A DNA stretch of 36,402 bases from Candidatus Wallbacteria bacterium GWC2_49_35 (GTDB taxonomy: Bacteria > Muiribacteriota > UBA9980), in the NCBI GenBank assembly GCA_001791795.1, contig MGFH01000251.1, forward strand, positions 1 to 36,402, in the 5' to 3' direction. Shown here in pieces: positions 15,259 to 25,015 of the stretch (the first letter of the stretch is position 1; every line of letters begins with the position of its first letter). Under the pieces are notes generated by a model, which worked only from the letters and a program-made list of their open reading frames with translations, was not told where the DNA came from and did no database searches. A program made the translations under genes and the position numbers.

Positions 15259-17529
15259 ATGGCAGACAAAAAATGGAAGCATGAAAAAATTATAAGGCTC
15301 GCCGACCTGAAAAACCTTATGCTCAATTTTCAGCTCGCGACGAATATCAGCGTCGCCCTCCGCGACGAGTCTTTCAGCATCATATTCTCCCGACAGCCCG
15401 TCAAAAAGATCTGCGGTCTTTTTTTAGAGCAGGCCAACGTGACCGAAGGCTGCTGCGACACCGTCGGAGACAGCACTTTTTCATTCGGCGTCGAAGGATT
15501 CTGCGTCATTAAATGCGGACGCGGCCTTTCTTTTTTCGTTATACCCATCAATATAGAAAAAAACACCCTCATTGGTTATATCACAGGCGAAGCCGTGTTC
15601 ATTACGCGCGAAGACAAGCAGGCCTTCCTCGATAAACTTAAATACAACCGCGACCTTCGGCTTAATTTCGAAGAAATCCGCGACTATCTGCGCGACATCG
15701 AACTTATATCACTTCAAAATTATACGGCTAAAGCCAATTTTCTTATGACCTCGGTCAATATGCTCATACAGAACTCGATACAGAAGTATGAAATCGAAGA
15801 GGCGTCATCGCTTCTCGCCGACAACTACAAGCTCAGGAGCAAAGCGGAAGAAAGGGTTAACCGGCTCTCCGCGCTTAACAAAGTGTCGAGCATCGTCAAT
15901 TCGACGCTCGACCTTAAAACGCTTCTGAAGAACACCATCACGCTGATATCTGACGTCATGGGCGTTGAAATATGCTCTCTCATGCTGCTCGAAGGCGATC
16001 CGAAGACGCTGAAGATCGTAGTGGCACACGGGCTCGACGAAAACATAATTAAAAACGCCCAGATAAAGCCCGGCGACGGCATAGCGGGATATGTAGCAAA
16101 AAACGGGAAACCCCTCCTGATTACGGACATTTCCAGGGACCCCGTTTTTTCTAAATACTCAAAAACCGGCGCTGACTACAAAACGAAATCCGTGCTCTCA
16201 GTGCCCCTGATCATAAAAGATAAAGTCATCGGCGTCATAAACGTCAACAACAAGACCACATCCGACGTGTTCAACGATTCAGATCTTCAACTTCTGGAAA
16301 CGCTTGCCACCCAGATCGCCACCGCTATCGAAAACGCCAGGCTGTACGCGCAGAAAGAACAACGGCTGGTCGAAATCACCATGCTTAATAACCTCGGCCT
16401 GGCCCTCAATTCCTCGCTCGAGCTCAAAAATATCATAGCGCGCATCATCGACAGCATGAAAAGCATTTTCAACGCCGATATGGCCTCGATCATGCTCTGG
16501 GATGAAAAGCGCGAAAAACTAAAGATCATAGCCCATATCGGCCTGCCCGAAGAATACATACACGAGCTAACTTTCGCGCCGGGCGAAGGCGTGGCCGGCG
16601 GAGTTGTCAAAAACGGCAAACCCCGCCTGATCCCAAATACGTTTCTCGAGCCCGCTTATAAAAAGCACAATATACTGCACGACGAAAAACCTAAATCGCT
16701 CGCCTGCGCTCCGATAGTCGTCAAAAACCGCGTCGAAGGCGTAATATGCTGCGAGCGTCTGCTCGAAAACGGCGGTTCGTTCACTGCCGACAACCTCAAC
16801 CTTTTGACGACACTCTCATGCCACGCCGCGGTGGCGATCGAAAATTCGAACCTTTACAACGACCTGCTGCGCGTATATCTCGAAACCGTCCAGAGCCTCG
16901 CGGCCGCCCTCGACGCGAAAGACTCCTATACCCACGGCCACTCGCGCCGCGTCACCGGGCTCGCGCTCGCCATAGCCCGCGAAATAGGCATCACTGAAAA
17001 CGAGATCAACACTCTGAAGCACGCGGCGCTTCTTCACGACATCGGAAAGATCGGCATCTCCGAATCCATACTGCAAAAGCCGTCGCGCCTGACCGACGAA
17101 GAGTTCGACTGCATCAAGTCACACCCTATCACCGGCGCGCACATACTCGAATCGGTCGAGTTTCTTCAGAGCGTCTGCCTTCAGATCAAGCACCACCACG
17201 AACGCTTCGACGGCAAAGGTTATCCCGGCAATCTCAAGGGCGGCATGATCCCCCTGGGCTCGCGCATAATCGCGCTCGCCGACACGTACGACGCAATGAC
17301 ATCCACCAGGCCCTACCGTAAGGGATTATCGCATGAAACAGCGCTCGAAGAAATCAAAAACTGCGCCGGCAGCCAATTTGACCCTGACATAGTCGAAATA
17401 TTCGTAAAAATTTCTGATAAATGCAAAAAAATTAGTGAAGATATCGAAATTGCGAACGATAATATTATTAACATATCCGGAATTAAATCGATGGTTGACG
17501 GAATAATCAAGCCGATCAATTTGTTTTGA
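15259..17529 (+). CDS. PocR-GAF-GAF-HD-GYP c-di-GMP phosphodiesterase
   Basis: This 756-residue cytoplasmic signalling protein has a PocR-type sensory domain at about 10-160 (LNFQLATNISVALRDES, C-rich CCDTVG). A short helix precedes two GAF domains at roughly 195-360 and 370-530; both show the GEGVAG/GDGIAG strand. An HD-GYP domain lies at about 545-720 with His593-Asp594 (LLHDIGKIG) and HHHERFDGKGYPG from 645. The HHExxDGxGYP signature and all metal-binding residues are present, so it should hydrolyse c-di-GMP to pGpG or GMP under control of a small ligand or redox signal. SD GGAG precedes the ATG by 6 bases. It is followed after 37 bases by a secreted phosphatase gene. Confidence 0.92.
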   Translation: MADKKWKHEKIIRLADLKNLMLNFQLATNISVALRDESFSIIFSRQPVKKICGLFLEQANVTEGCCDTVGDSTFSFGVEGFCVIKCGRGLSFFVIPINIEKNTLIGYITGEAVFITREDKQAFLDKLKYNRDLRLNFEEIRDYLRDIELISLQNYTAKANFLMTSVNMLIQNSIQKYEIEEASSLLADNYKLRSKAEERVNRLSALNKVSSIVNSTLDLKTLLKNTITLISDVMGVEICSLMLLEGDPKTLKIVVAHGLDENIIKNAQIKPGDGIAGYVAKNGKPLLITDISRDPVFSKYSKTGADYKTKSVLSVPLIIKDKVIGVINVNNKTTSDVFNDSDLQLLETLATQIATAIENARLYAQKEQRLVEITMLNNLGLALNSSLELKNIIARIIDSMKSIFNADMASIMLWDEKREKLKIIAHIGLPEEYIHELTFAPGEGVAGGVVKNGKPRLIPNTFLEPAYKKHNILHDEKPKSLACAPIVVKNRVEGVICCERLLENGGSFTADNLNLLTTLSCHAAVAIENSNLYNDLLRVYLETVQSLAAALDAKDSYTHGHSRRVTGLALAIAREIGITENEINTLKHAALLHDIGKIGISESILQKPSRLTDEEFDCIKSHPITGAHILESVEFLQSVCLQIKHHHERFDGKGYPGNLKGGMIPLGSRIIALADTYDAMTSTRPYRKGLSHETALEEIKNCAGSQFDPDIVEIFVKISDKCKKISEDIEIANDNIINISGIKSMVDGIIKPINLF

Positions 17530-17566
17530 TTTATCCGAAAAATATATTTATAGTATTGATGGTGTT

Positions 17567-18445
17567 ATGAACAAAAATAATTTTTATTTCTTAATTCTTA
17601 CTCTGGTCTTTATTTTACTTTTGATACCCCAATCTCCCTCATTCGCGGGTGCCTTTGCGTCTGAAAACCGTATCGCGTCCGTGTCGCACGTCGAAAAAAG
17701 TCCATATCAGAACTATTTTTACCGTGACCGCCAGGACGAAGTAACCGCCGACGGATTTTCCGGCGGCGATATCGATGAGGCGAAGACGACTGACGACGGC
17801 GACCTGAAAGCCGCCCTTCAAAGCGCGGAACCGAGCTCCTGCATTAAATTCGACGACGTCAAAGGCTCCGGGAAATATCCCTACAACTTCAGGGTTATCG
17901 ACAATAAACTTTTCGCGGGCGGAAATCTTTTCAATCCCCTGACGCTTTCCAACAGCACCGAGCGGGTAAAAAAATACCTCATGCTGATTAAGGTCATAGG
18001 CGCGAAAAATATCATAGCCCTCAACGTTCCCGCGACGCAGAACCGCGAACTTAAAATGGTGAAACAGCTGTGCGCCGAACTCGGCCTTAATTTCTATGCC
18101 TGTCGGATGAATTCCGAAACGGTTCCCGACGACGAACAGACCGACACTCTTATGCGCCTTATCGATGAAGGCGCTTATGTCCACTGCAACTGGGGCTGCG
18201 ACCGCACGGGCGCGGTCATCGCCAAATATCTCGTTCTTAAAAAAGGCTACAGCGGCGAAGAAGCTTTCAAGGCCGTCATTTCAAAAGGCAGCCACAGCGG
18301 GCCGCTCGGCGGCCTCAAACAGACGCCGACCTATAAAAAACTCGTGCTCTACTTCTGGCCTGAAATAGCCGAACAGGACCCGAACGCGGCGGACAAATAC
18401 CAGATCGGATACGCCGCGGACGAAGCGCCCGCCAGCGTAAGATAA
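17567..18445 (+). CDS. Secreted dual-specificity/tyrosine-type cysteine phosphatase
   Basis: This 292-residue protein has a signal peptide (hydrophobic 8-25, then SFAGAFA). The catalytic P-loop of Cys-dependent phosphatases is HCNWGCDRTG, with nucleophile Cys207 and Arg213 (C-x5-R). Asp residues in ETVPDDEQ about 25 residues upstream could supply the general acid. The HC-x-x-G-x-DRTG form fits bacterial DSP/Y-phosphatase-3 or PTP-like phytase groups. An exported enzyme would act on phosphoproteins, inositol phosphates or similar in the periplasm. A second Cys (211) within the loop is unusual and might form a disulfide with Cys207. It follows the HD-GYP gene and is closed by a strong terminator. 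Confidence 0.82.
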   Translation: MNKNNFYFLILTLVFILLLIPQSPSFAGAFASENRIASVSHVEKSPYQNYFYRDRQDEVTADGFSGGDIDEAKTTDDGDLKAALQSAEPSSCIKFDDVKGSGKYPYNFRVIDNKLFAGGNLFNPLTLSNSTERVKKYLMLIKVIGAKNIIALNVPATQNRELKMVKQLCAELGLNFYACRMNSETVPDDEQTDTLMRLIDEGAYVHCNWGCDRTGAVIAKYLVLKKGYSGEEAFKAVISKGSHSGPLGGLKQTPTYKKLVLYFWPEIAEQDPNAADKYQIGYAADEAPASVR

Positions 18446-18513
18446 GCAGTCCCGGCAGCTTATCGAATTCAGGACTTGCAGCATAAAAAAATCATAAAAA
18501 ACATATTTTAGTC

Positions 18514-18553
18514 AAAAGAGAGGAAAGCGCGGACAGCCCTTCCTCTCTTTTTT
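18514..18553 (+). terminator. Intrinsic terminator after the HD-GYP/phosphatase operon
   Basis: A perfect 12-base-pair stem AAAAGAGAGGAA (18514-18525) / TTCCTCTCTTTT (18540-18551) with a 14-base loop and a T run ending at 18553. Confidence 0.85.
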
Positions 18554-18601
18554 ATTGTCTCCGCCTGCGGAACGGCCCCTTAAAAATAAAATGATTTTTA
18601 A

Positions 18602-18630
18602 TTGATTTTTAGCTTTTTATATGTTAGAAT
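18602..18630 (+). promoter_or_regulatory. Sigma-70-type promoter of the seven-gene operon
   Basis: TTGATT (18602-18607), a 17-base spacer and TAGAAT (18625-18630). The expected start is near 18637, about 25 bases upstream of the ATG at 18662, with SD AGGGGG between. Confidence 0.65.
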
Positions 18631-18661
18631 TTGCCATATTTAATTTTAGGGGGTAATACAC

Positions 18662-19996
18662 ATGCGGCCTTATGATGTAATATTAAAGAAGAGGAACGGA
18701 GGCACATTATCCCGCGAAGAAATAGAATTCATGGTTTCTGGCTATGTAAGCGGCGAGATAAAAGACTATCAGATGGCGGCCTTTTTGATGGCCGTATACT
18801 TCAAATCGATGAACGCGCAGGAAACGCTTTACTTGACCGAAACAATGGCTAAATCAGGCGACATGATCGACCTGTCTAAGATAGAAGGCATAAAAGTAGA
18901 TAAACACAGCTCCGGCGGCGTCGGCGACAAAACGACGCTCGTGGTCGCGCCACTTTGCGCGGCGTGCGGAGTGCCGGTCGCTAAAATGAGCGGCCGCGGG
19001 CTCGGCCACACTGGCGGGACGCTCGATAAACTCGAGTCCATACCCGGCTTTCAGATAAACCTTTCGTCCGAGCAGTTCATAAATAACGTAAACAAATATA
19101 AAATAGCGGTGGTCGGCCAGACCGGAAATCTCGTCCCGGCCGATAAAAAAATGTACGCGCTGCGCGATTCGACCGGCACGGTCGATTCCATCCCGCTCAT
19201 CGCCAGCTCCATCATGAGCAAGAAACTCGCCGGCGGCGCCGACGCTATAGTCCTCGACGTCAAGACCGGCTCCGGCGCCTTCATGCAGACCCCGCAGGAA
19301 GCCATAGCGCTCGCGCGCTCGATGGTCGAAATCGGCACCGGCGCCAAACGCCAGACGATAGCGCTTATAACCGACATGGACCAGCCTCTCGGCCGCGCCA
19401 TCGGCAATTCAATAGAGGTCATCGAAGCTATCGAAACGCTTCGCGGCAGAGGTCCTTCCGACCTCGAAGAGCTCGCCATCGAGATATCTTCGCACATGCT
19501 CATCTGCGCCAACGTCTGCGGCAATTATAAAGATGCCAAATCGATGCTGCTTTCTGCGCTCGATTCCGGCATGGCATTCAACAAATTCAAAAACATGATC
19601 GAGGCGCAGGGCGGCGACCCTCTGGCGGCCGACGATTACGACAGACTGCCGAAGGCCAGATTCAAAGTGGAGGTCCTTGCGACCCACGAAGGCTACGTCG
19701 AAAAGATCAACGCCATGGAAATAGGTAACGCCGCGATGATACTCGGCGCAGGGCGCGCGACTAAAGAAGATAAGATCGACCCCGCGGTAGGCGTGACGCT
19801 CGACAAGAAAATCGGCGATTACGTCGAGTCGGGCACGAAGATCGTGACCATACACGCAAACGACATGGGCCTTGCCAAAATAGCCTACGACAGGCTTTTA
19901 AGCGCTTACCACTTCACCTCTCGCATGCCCAAGATCCAGTCTCTGATACATTATATAGTCAACGCTCAGGGCGTTTTCCCTTATGAATACAAATAA
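18662..19996 (+). CDS. pdp: Pyrimidine-nucleoside / thymidine phosphorylase
   Basis: This 444-residue enzyme catalyses phosphorolysis of thymidine, deoxyuridine or uridine to the free base and (deoxy)ribose-1-phosphate in pyrimidine salvage. The family signatures are clear: [18 protein letters not shown] (phosphate site), [16 protein letters not shown], and [23 protein letters not shown]. Length fits the Bacillus Pdp/DeoA group (about 430-440). Specificity for thymidine only or for both nucleosides cannot be decided by eye. SD AGGGGG and a good promoter lie upstream. The end overlaps the next gene by 14 bases, so it heads an operon whose other genes have no evident tie to nucleoside metabolism. 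Confidence 0.93.
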   Translation: MRPYDVILKKRNGGTLSREEIEFMVSGYVSGEIKDYQMAAFLMAVYFKSMNAQETLYLTETMAKSGDMIDLSKIEGIKVDKHSSGGVGDKTTLVVAPLCAACGVPVAKMSGRGLGHTGGTLDKLESIPGFQINLSSEQFINNVNKYKIAVVGQTGNLVPADKKMYALRDSTGTVDSIPLIASSIMSKKLAGGADAIVLDVKTGSGAFMQTPQEAIALARSMVEIGTGAKRQTIALITDMDQPLGRAIGNSIEVIEAIETLRGRGPSDLEELAIEISSHMLICANVCGNYKDAKSMLLSALDSGMAFNKFKNMIEAQGGDPLAADDYDRLPKARFKVEVLATHEGYVEKINAMEIGNAAMILGAGRATKEDKIDPAVGVTLDKKIGDYVESGTKIVTIHANDMGLAKIAYDRLLSAYHFTSRMPKIQSLIHYIVNAQGVFPYEYK

Positions 19997-21194
19997 CAGC
20001 AGCGGCGGCGACGGCGGCATCAACGATAACGCCGCCGGCCCCGATACCGAAGAAAGCAAAAATTCAAATATAAACACCGACGTCAACCTCGCCAATTTTT
20101 TCAATCTGAGAACCGGCGAGGTCAACGTCAAATCTTTGCAGCCGGAAGAGATCAACGGCTACATCAACGATATAACGCTCATTATATCCAAACTCAAAGA
20201 CCTTTTTTACAACAGCGAAAATTATTCCTTCAAAGCGCCGCTCGAGGACAGTTTCGACACGAAAAAAGACTTCTGCGCCTTTCTCGACGACCTGCTGTTC
20301 TTCTTCAACGCGTTGAAGCGCAAATTCATTCTGCAGCACAAGGGCATCAACGCCACGTCGCTGTCGATCGATCCTACCGAATCAGGGTTTCCGCACTTCA
20401 CCGACCTGTGGAACTTTAAAATTGACCACGAATCCGCCGCCGCGCAGCTCGCCGCGCTTCCTCCGCTCGAAGACATCGTAAAAAGCGCCGTAGCTAATAT
20501 CTTCGACGGCGAATTTCCCATACGCGAGCAGCTCTCCTACGCCAAGCACAATTATTTTTCATATATCAAAGAAAAGGCAAGCATAATAAGCGAGTTCAAG
20601 CTCAACCGTCCGGAGCTTATCGGCTCCAAAGACGGCCAGAACCTTTATAAACTTATATTTTACGGCTTCGATGAGCGTTACAATATCTTCCATTTTTATT
20701 CGATGCTCGTGATGCAGGATTCCGGAAACCCCGACATGCTCCATCATCCGGGCAGCCACAAGTTCCTCGACGAGATCCAGAGTTACTACAAGCAGGACCT
20801 GTTCAGGCTTGCCCACCATCTGGACACCTTCGCCCCCGGCATCCATCCGAAGGTGATAATGAAATATACCATCGGCCCTTACTACTCGCCTGACACCATG
20901 AACGAGGAGGCGATCGACAAACTCATCGCCATGGAGCCTAAAAACCCGTTCATATTCAAATTCCAGGCGTCCGGCCTCGTTTCGATAAAAACCATTAAAG
21001 AGAGCTCGCTTTTCAAGAGTTTTTACAATAGCCTCTTTGGCTACGCCAACAGCCGCGAGATCTTTTCGGATAAATTCGTTTACAATTACATGATAGTGCC
21101 GTTCAAACTGAAACAGTTTCTTCGCGACAAAGACGAAGCCGGCAAACCCGCCAAAATTTATGGCCTTTTAGAAGGGGGAGAGTTGATTGAGTAA
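19983..21194 (+). CDS. Unknown soluble protein, first partner of the AAA+ operon
   Basis: This 403-residue protein belongs to no family I recognise. The N-terminal 35 residues are low in complexity (Asn, Ser, Gly, Asp). The rest looks globular and helical, with aromatic-rich segments such as [15 protein letters not shown] and [16 protein letters not shown]. There is a His-rich stretch at LHHPGSHKF and later LAHHLDTF. No signal peptide or membrane helix is seen. The ATG lies inside the end of the phosphorylase gene (14-base overlap), with AGGG 11 bases upstream. The stop overlaps the TTG start of the ATPase gene. This double overlap argues that its product is needed in step with the ATPase. 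Confidence 0.8.
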   Translation: MNTNNSSGGDGGINDNAAGPDTEESKNSNINTDVNLANFFNLRTGEVNVKSLQPEEINGYINDITLIISKLKDLFYNSENYSFKAPLEDSFDTKKDFCAFLDDLLFFFNALKRKFILQHKGINATSLSIDPTESGFPHFTDLWNFKIDHESAAAQLAALPPLEDIVKSAVANIFDGEFPIREQLSYAKHNYFSYIKEKASIISEFKLNRPELIGSKDGQNLYKLIFYGFDERYNIFHFYSMLVMQDSGNPDMLHHPGSHKFLDEIQSYYKQDLFRLAHHLDTFAPGIHPKVIMKYTIGPYYSPDTMNEEAIDKLIAMEPKNPFIFKFQASGLVSIKTIKESSLFKSFYNSLFGYANSREIFSDKFVYNYMIVPFKLKQFLRDKDEAGKPAKIYGLLEGGELIE

Positions 21195-23082
21195 CGTGAG
21201 CGCGGCTAACAACGTTCATCCGATAACCGCGGAAGATTTGAAAAAACACCTCGAAGAGTGCGAATTCCGCATGACGAATATAATGTACAATCAGCGCAAG
21301 ATCAATCTTTTCGATTTCGTCATGAAGGTGGTGCCCGAAGAGCAGTATCTGCACACCTTCGAAGAGGCCGAAGCGCTTCGCGCCATCAGAAAGGGGCTCG
21401 GAGTTTACTTCGTCATATTCGACCTGCTCGAGGGCAAAACCGGCTTAAAGCACATGATAGACACGCCCGCGGGCCGCGACGAGCGCAAATTCCGCGACAC
21501 GCTCGAATTCACGACGACATATTCGCTGTTCGCCATGGCGAGCTATATTTCGATAAAAATGGGGCTCGTCCTGAGCGTCAGCTCGCGCGAGAACCTTCCG
21601 GCGGTGAAACTCGCCGAAGATTATTTCATATTCAGCAAAGGCAAGATCGACACTGTGGTCACGCTCCTTTGCGATTACGTACACGCGCTTAACACAGCCG
21701 ACGAATCAGGAAAGAAAATCATAATAGACTCGATCGACTACGTAGGGCTTTCGAATAATTTTTTCATTCTGCTTAAAAACGCATGCGTCGAAAACCGCAA
21801 GAAATTTTCGGACGAGCTTCTATCGTTCGTTTCGAACACCGTATTCAAGGTCGAAGGCGACGACATAAGCATCTCCAATTTCGACTCGCAGTATTCCACC
21901 GCCGATCAGAAGATCGAATTCGTGAAGGTAAGGCCGGAAGAAATAGTCGGAAACAGCGACTCGAAGCGCGGCGTCATCAGAAACGTCGACAGGCTGGCGC
22001 TTTTCGATCCGAAGGAATGCCTGAACCCGATCTCCGTGCTGGGCGGCCTTTCCTGGAGCGTGCTGTTCGACGGCCTCCCGGGCACCGGAAAGACCTCGCT
22101 TTTCAAACTCGCCATGTCGCGGCTGCAGGAGCGCGGCGAACAGACTGGCGTGCCGGTAGAGTTCATATCGGTCGACCAGCGCATAAAAGACGAATACTAC
22201 GGCAAGACCGGCAAGAACCTCCTCGACAGGCTCGATAAAACCAAACAAAAAAATAAATTGATGCTCGTGTTCTTCGACGACGTCGATCTGCTGCTGCTTT
22301 CGAGGGGCGATCCGAACATGGGCGGCTCCGACAAAGACGTTCTGAACATCACCATGCAGTTCCTCGACGGCATGTTCACAAAACCCATAGGCAACTGCCA
22401 GGTTTACGCGGCGACGAACGAGCCGACCTCGACCGATTCGGCCCTGAGACAGCGTTTTCACCAGCGATATCTCGTGGCCGGCCCCGAAACGTGGGAAGAC
22501 TATTCGAATCTTATTTACACCAAACTAAAGCCTCAGTTGAAAGCCGGCATCCTCAAAGTAGACGGCGGGCTCGAATTCATGAATCGTAAATCCCCCGCTG
22601 GCGAGCCTATCGCTTCTGATGCCGCCGGAGCGGACGCCGGAAAAGGCGGGGGCGGAATACTTTCGAGCTTCATCGCCGGAATTACCGGCGGCGGCAAAAA
22701 AGGCCTCGGCTGGGAAGACATAGGCCGGCTCTGCATCGAATTCAAAAAGAAGGACGAGCGCTTCACTGGCCGTCCGATACACAGTATAGCGGAGAATCTT
22801 AAGGAATATTCGGCCGATTTCGAAATTCCGGAGGACTTTTTCACCAAACCCGAAACGTTCCTCAAACTTAATTTCGTCGACAAGGTCAATAAATTGAAGG
22901 AACTTTATAAGCCGATAACGGCCGAAAAAGTGATGAGCGAGCTCGAGCGCTACTTCAACTCGGAGGCGCGCTACAGATCCGACGCTAAAACATCGGCGCG
23001 CGAGCGCATATTGAACTCGATGATAAACGAGTACGAGGCAAAAAAAGAATTCATAAAAATGTATGAAGGGCAAAAAGACTGA
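21187..23082 (+). CDS. AAA+ ATPase with novel N-terminal domain
   Basis: This 631-residue protein starts at TTG 21187, with SD GGGGGAG 6 bases upstream. About 285 N-terminal residues are helical and match nothing I know. A classic AAA module follows: Walker A GLPGTGKT (296-303), Walker B VFFDDVD (Asp364, Asp365), sensor-1 Asn in YAATNEP, and Arg residues in SALRQRFHQR (419 on) where the arginine fingers of FtsH/p97-type AAA proteins lie. The Walker B glutamate is replaced by Asp. A Gly/Ala-rich insert (SDAAGADAGKGGGG) near 480 precedes a C-terminal helical lid. It presumably remodels or unfolds a protein partner. The stop TGA overlaps the next ATG (TGATG). Confidence 0.88.
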   Translation: MSNVSAANNVHPITAEDLKKHLEECEFRMTNIMYNQRKINLFDFVMKVVPEEQYLHTFEEAEALRAIRKGLGVYFVIFDLLEGKTGLKHMIDTPAGRDERKFRDTLEFTTTYSLFAMASYISIKMGLVLSVSSRENLPAVKLAEDYFIFSKGKIDTVVTLLCDYVHALNTADESGKKIIIDSIDYVGLSNNFFILLKNACVENRKKFSDELLSFVSNTVFKVEGDDISISNFDSQYSTADQKIEFVKVRPEEIVGNSDSKRGVIRNVDRLALFDPKECLNPISVLGGLSWSVLFDGLPGTGKTSLFKLAMSRLQERGEQTGVPVEFISVDQRIKDEYYGKTGKNLLDRLDKTKQKNKLMLVFFDDVDLLLLSRGDPNMGGSDKDVLNITMQFLDGMFTKPIGNCQVYAATNEPTSTDSALRQRFHQRYLVAGPETWEDYSNLIYTKLKPQLKAGILKVDGGLEFMNRKSPAGEPIASDAAGADAGKGGGGILSSFIAGITGGGKKGLGWEDIGRLCIEFKKKDERFTGRPIHSIAENLKEYSADFEIPEDFFTKPETFLKLNFVDKVNKLKELYKPITAEKVMSELERYFNSEARYRSDAKTSARERILNSMINEYEAKKEFIKMYEGQKD

Positions 23083-24401
23083 TGGGCGATAAAAACGGCG
23101 GCGGCGCGTACGTCGACATGTACGCCGAAAAATATGAAAAAGACTCGGAAGACCTTCTGGAGCGGCTTTTTAAAACCGACCACATCTTCAAGCTCGACGG
23201 CTTCCTGCTGAAGCGCTATGTCGAAGTTCTGCGGAAGGTTTTCGGCTACGACCGCCTGCGCGAACTCCCGCAGGACAGGGTCTATCACATCGATAAGAAC
23301 GGGTTTTCATTCGAGATCGCCGATTTTCTGGGCAATCCCAATTATCTTTTCATGCCGCCTTCGACCTATTTTTCGGTGATCGTTTCGCCCGACCAGCAAG
23401 ACGCGCGGCTCTTAGACGCGCCTTTTTCCTTTTTAGAGGAATGCCTGGCGGCCGTCTATAAAAAGTACCGCGAAATAATAAAGTTTATAACCAAAGACGA
23501 CGCCGCGGTCATCCAGTATAAATTCAACCTCAGAAATTTCGACGACATCACCAGGATACACCGTCTCAGAAGCATTACCATGAGCATCGACACGACGGAC
23601 GAAAGGGTGGTCGACATCGCCCGCCTTCAAAAGTCCGCGCGCGGCCTCGCCGAAAACGATAATCTCCTCTCCGACGCCTATATAGCAGAAATGATGGAAC
23701 TGGTCAAAAAAACGGGGCGCGGCGTTAAAAACATTTTAAGCAAAGCCTATCTAGACGATATAACGGTGGCGCTACAGTCTTTTTACATTCAATATCCGCA
23801 GACTATTATCTCGCTTTTCGACGCCGCTAATAAAAACACTCTCCTTTTCTACCAGCACGGCGAATATACACCGCCCGAAGACGATACCGGCGGGGTTTAT
23901 CCGGTGGTCATCGGCGCAAAAAATATAATCGAGAACCTGGAAGCCCTCAAATTCATCGATTATCATACGAACCCGGCGTTCATTGCCGACAAGGCCGAGC
24001 TGCTCGAAGACATTTTCCTGTTCGAAAAAGGCTTCGACGTAAACCGGCTATCCAAATTCGAGATATCGCGCACGAAATCGGGGTTGGCCTCCTCCATGCC
24101 TGAAATAATAAATATTTTACACGAACTTAAAGGCGTATTCGAACAGCCCAGGGTTAACGCGAAAAAAGAACTGGCGAAGCTGCCCGTGACGGCCAAATTC
24201 ATTCTGGCTTACGCCAAATCGGAGTTCGGCATAGTCAATAAACTTCTCTGCCTTTTCGACCGGGCAAACTTCGTGCGCCGCTACTACAGCGATATCGCCG
24301 GACTCGAGCGCGATATCACGCAAATGCCTCCGGATAAAAGGTACTACGTATTAAAATATCTTTCACGCGAAATCAGAAGGAGTGATGTAATAAATGAGTG
24401 A
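23082..24401 (+). CDS. Unknown soluble protein, second partner of the AAA+ operon
   Basis: This 439-residue protein belongs to no family I recognise. It is charged and mainly helical, with no signal peptide or membrane span. Notable segments are VYHIDKNGFSFEIADFLGNPNYLF, LFDAANKNTLLFYQHGEYTPPED and a C-terminal RRYYSDIAGLERDITQMPPDKRYY. Its start overlaps the ATPase stop by one base (TGATG). Its own stop overlaps the ATG of the small membrane protein by 8 bases. Strict overlap with the ATPase suggests a complex. A substrate adaptor or structural partner is an inference. Confidence 0.8.
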   Translation: MGDKNGGGAYVDMYAEKYEKDSEDLLERLFKTDHIFKLDGFLLKRYVEVLRKVFGYDRLRELPQDRVYHIDKNGFSFEIADFLGNPNYLFMPPSTYFSVIVSPDQQDARLLDAPFSFLEECLAAVYKKYREIIKFITKDDAAVIQYKFNLRNFDDITRIHRLRSITMSIDTTDERVVDIARLQKSARGLAENDNLLSDAYIAEMMELVKKTGRGVKNILSKAYLDDITVALQSFYIQYPQTIISLFDAANKNTLLFYQHGEYTPPEDDTGGVYPVVIGAKNIIENLEALKFIDYHTNPAFIADKAELLEDIFLFEKGFDVNRLSKFEISRTKSGLASSMPEIINILHELKGVFEQPRVNAKKELAKLPVTAKFILAYAKSEFGIVNKLLCLFDRANFVRRYYSDIAGLERDITQMPPDKRYYVLKYLSREIRRSDVINE

Positions 24402-25002
24402 AGCCGCAAACTTTATATTAGCTTATTTCGTGGTGGCGCTTTTTCTAAGCGTGCTCGACAGATATTTTTCGGGCGAAGATTATAAAAAAAACGAGTGGAT
24501 AAACGGCAAAAGCTTCAAGTTCAAACTCGGCCTTTCCCTTTTAATAGTCGTGGCGCCTTTTCTTTTCACCGGTTTTTTTACTTCCGGTTTTTTTTACGCG
24601 CCTTTCAGCCTGCTGGGACTGATCATAGGCTTCACTACGGGCGATTTTTTCCTTAAATCCTACGACTGGGCATTTAAAAAGCCGGCGGTCGCTCCTTCGA
24701 CCGATAAAAAAGACGAGCCCGCGGCCTCCGACGCCGGCGGCGAAGACGGCGAAAAGAAAGACGAATCCGCAGGCGCCATCGGCGAAGACGACAAATCCCG
24801 CCAGTCAGTGGTGGACGCGATCCAATCCGCCGGCTCGAACATAAAGGAAGGCCTCAAATCGGTAGGCGAAGGCATAGCCAAAGCATCGGAGAACGTCTTC
24901 AGCGAAGGCGGCAAAGACGGCGAAAAAAAAGAGGGCGAGCCGAAAGATAAGAAAAATTACGAATCAAATAAAAAACTTGATGATAAATTGAATAATTATT
25001 AA
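24394..25002 (+). CDS. Multi-span membrane protein with charged tail
   Basis: This 202-residue protein has hydrophobic helices at about 5-24, 43-62 and 65-88 (YAPFSLLGLIIGFTTGDFF). A long hydrophilic tail from about 95 is rich in Lys, Glu, Asp and Gly. The tail contains one amphipathic helix, VVDAIQSAGSNIKEGLKSVG. The ATG overlaps the previous stop by 8 bases and has GGAG 11 bases upstream. It could anchor the ATPase or its partners to the membrane through the cytoplasmic tail, but no function is known. Confidence 0.8.
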   Translation: MSEAANFILAYFVVALFLSVLDRYFSGEDYKKNEWINGKSFKFKLGLSLLIVVAPFLFTGFFTSGFFYAPFSLLGLIIGFTTGDFFLKSYDWAFKKPAVAPSTDKKDEPAASDAGGEDGEKKDESAGAIGEDDKSRQSVVDAIQSAGSNIKEGLKSVGEGIAKASENVFSEGGKDGEKKEGEPKDKKNYESNKKLDDKLNNY

Positions 25003-25015
25003 TTAAGAGGTTCAA

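Noticed and set aside
14886-15326. 146-codon minus-strand frame across the divergent promoter region
   Set aside because: It covers two back-to-back promoters and the start of the HD-GYP gene; its composition follows AT-rich intergenic DNA and it has no SD.
24700-24990. Charged repeats in the small membrane protein tail as a sign of frameshift
   Set aside because: The frame remains open with consistent codon use to a normal stop; the tail is simply low in complexity.
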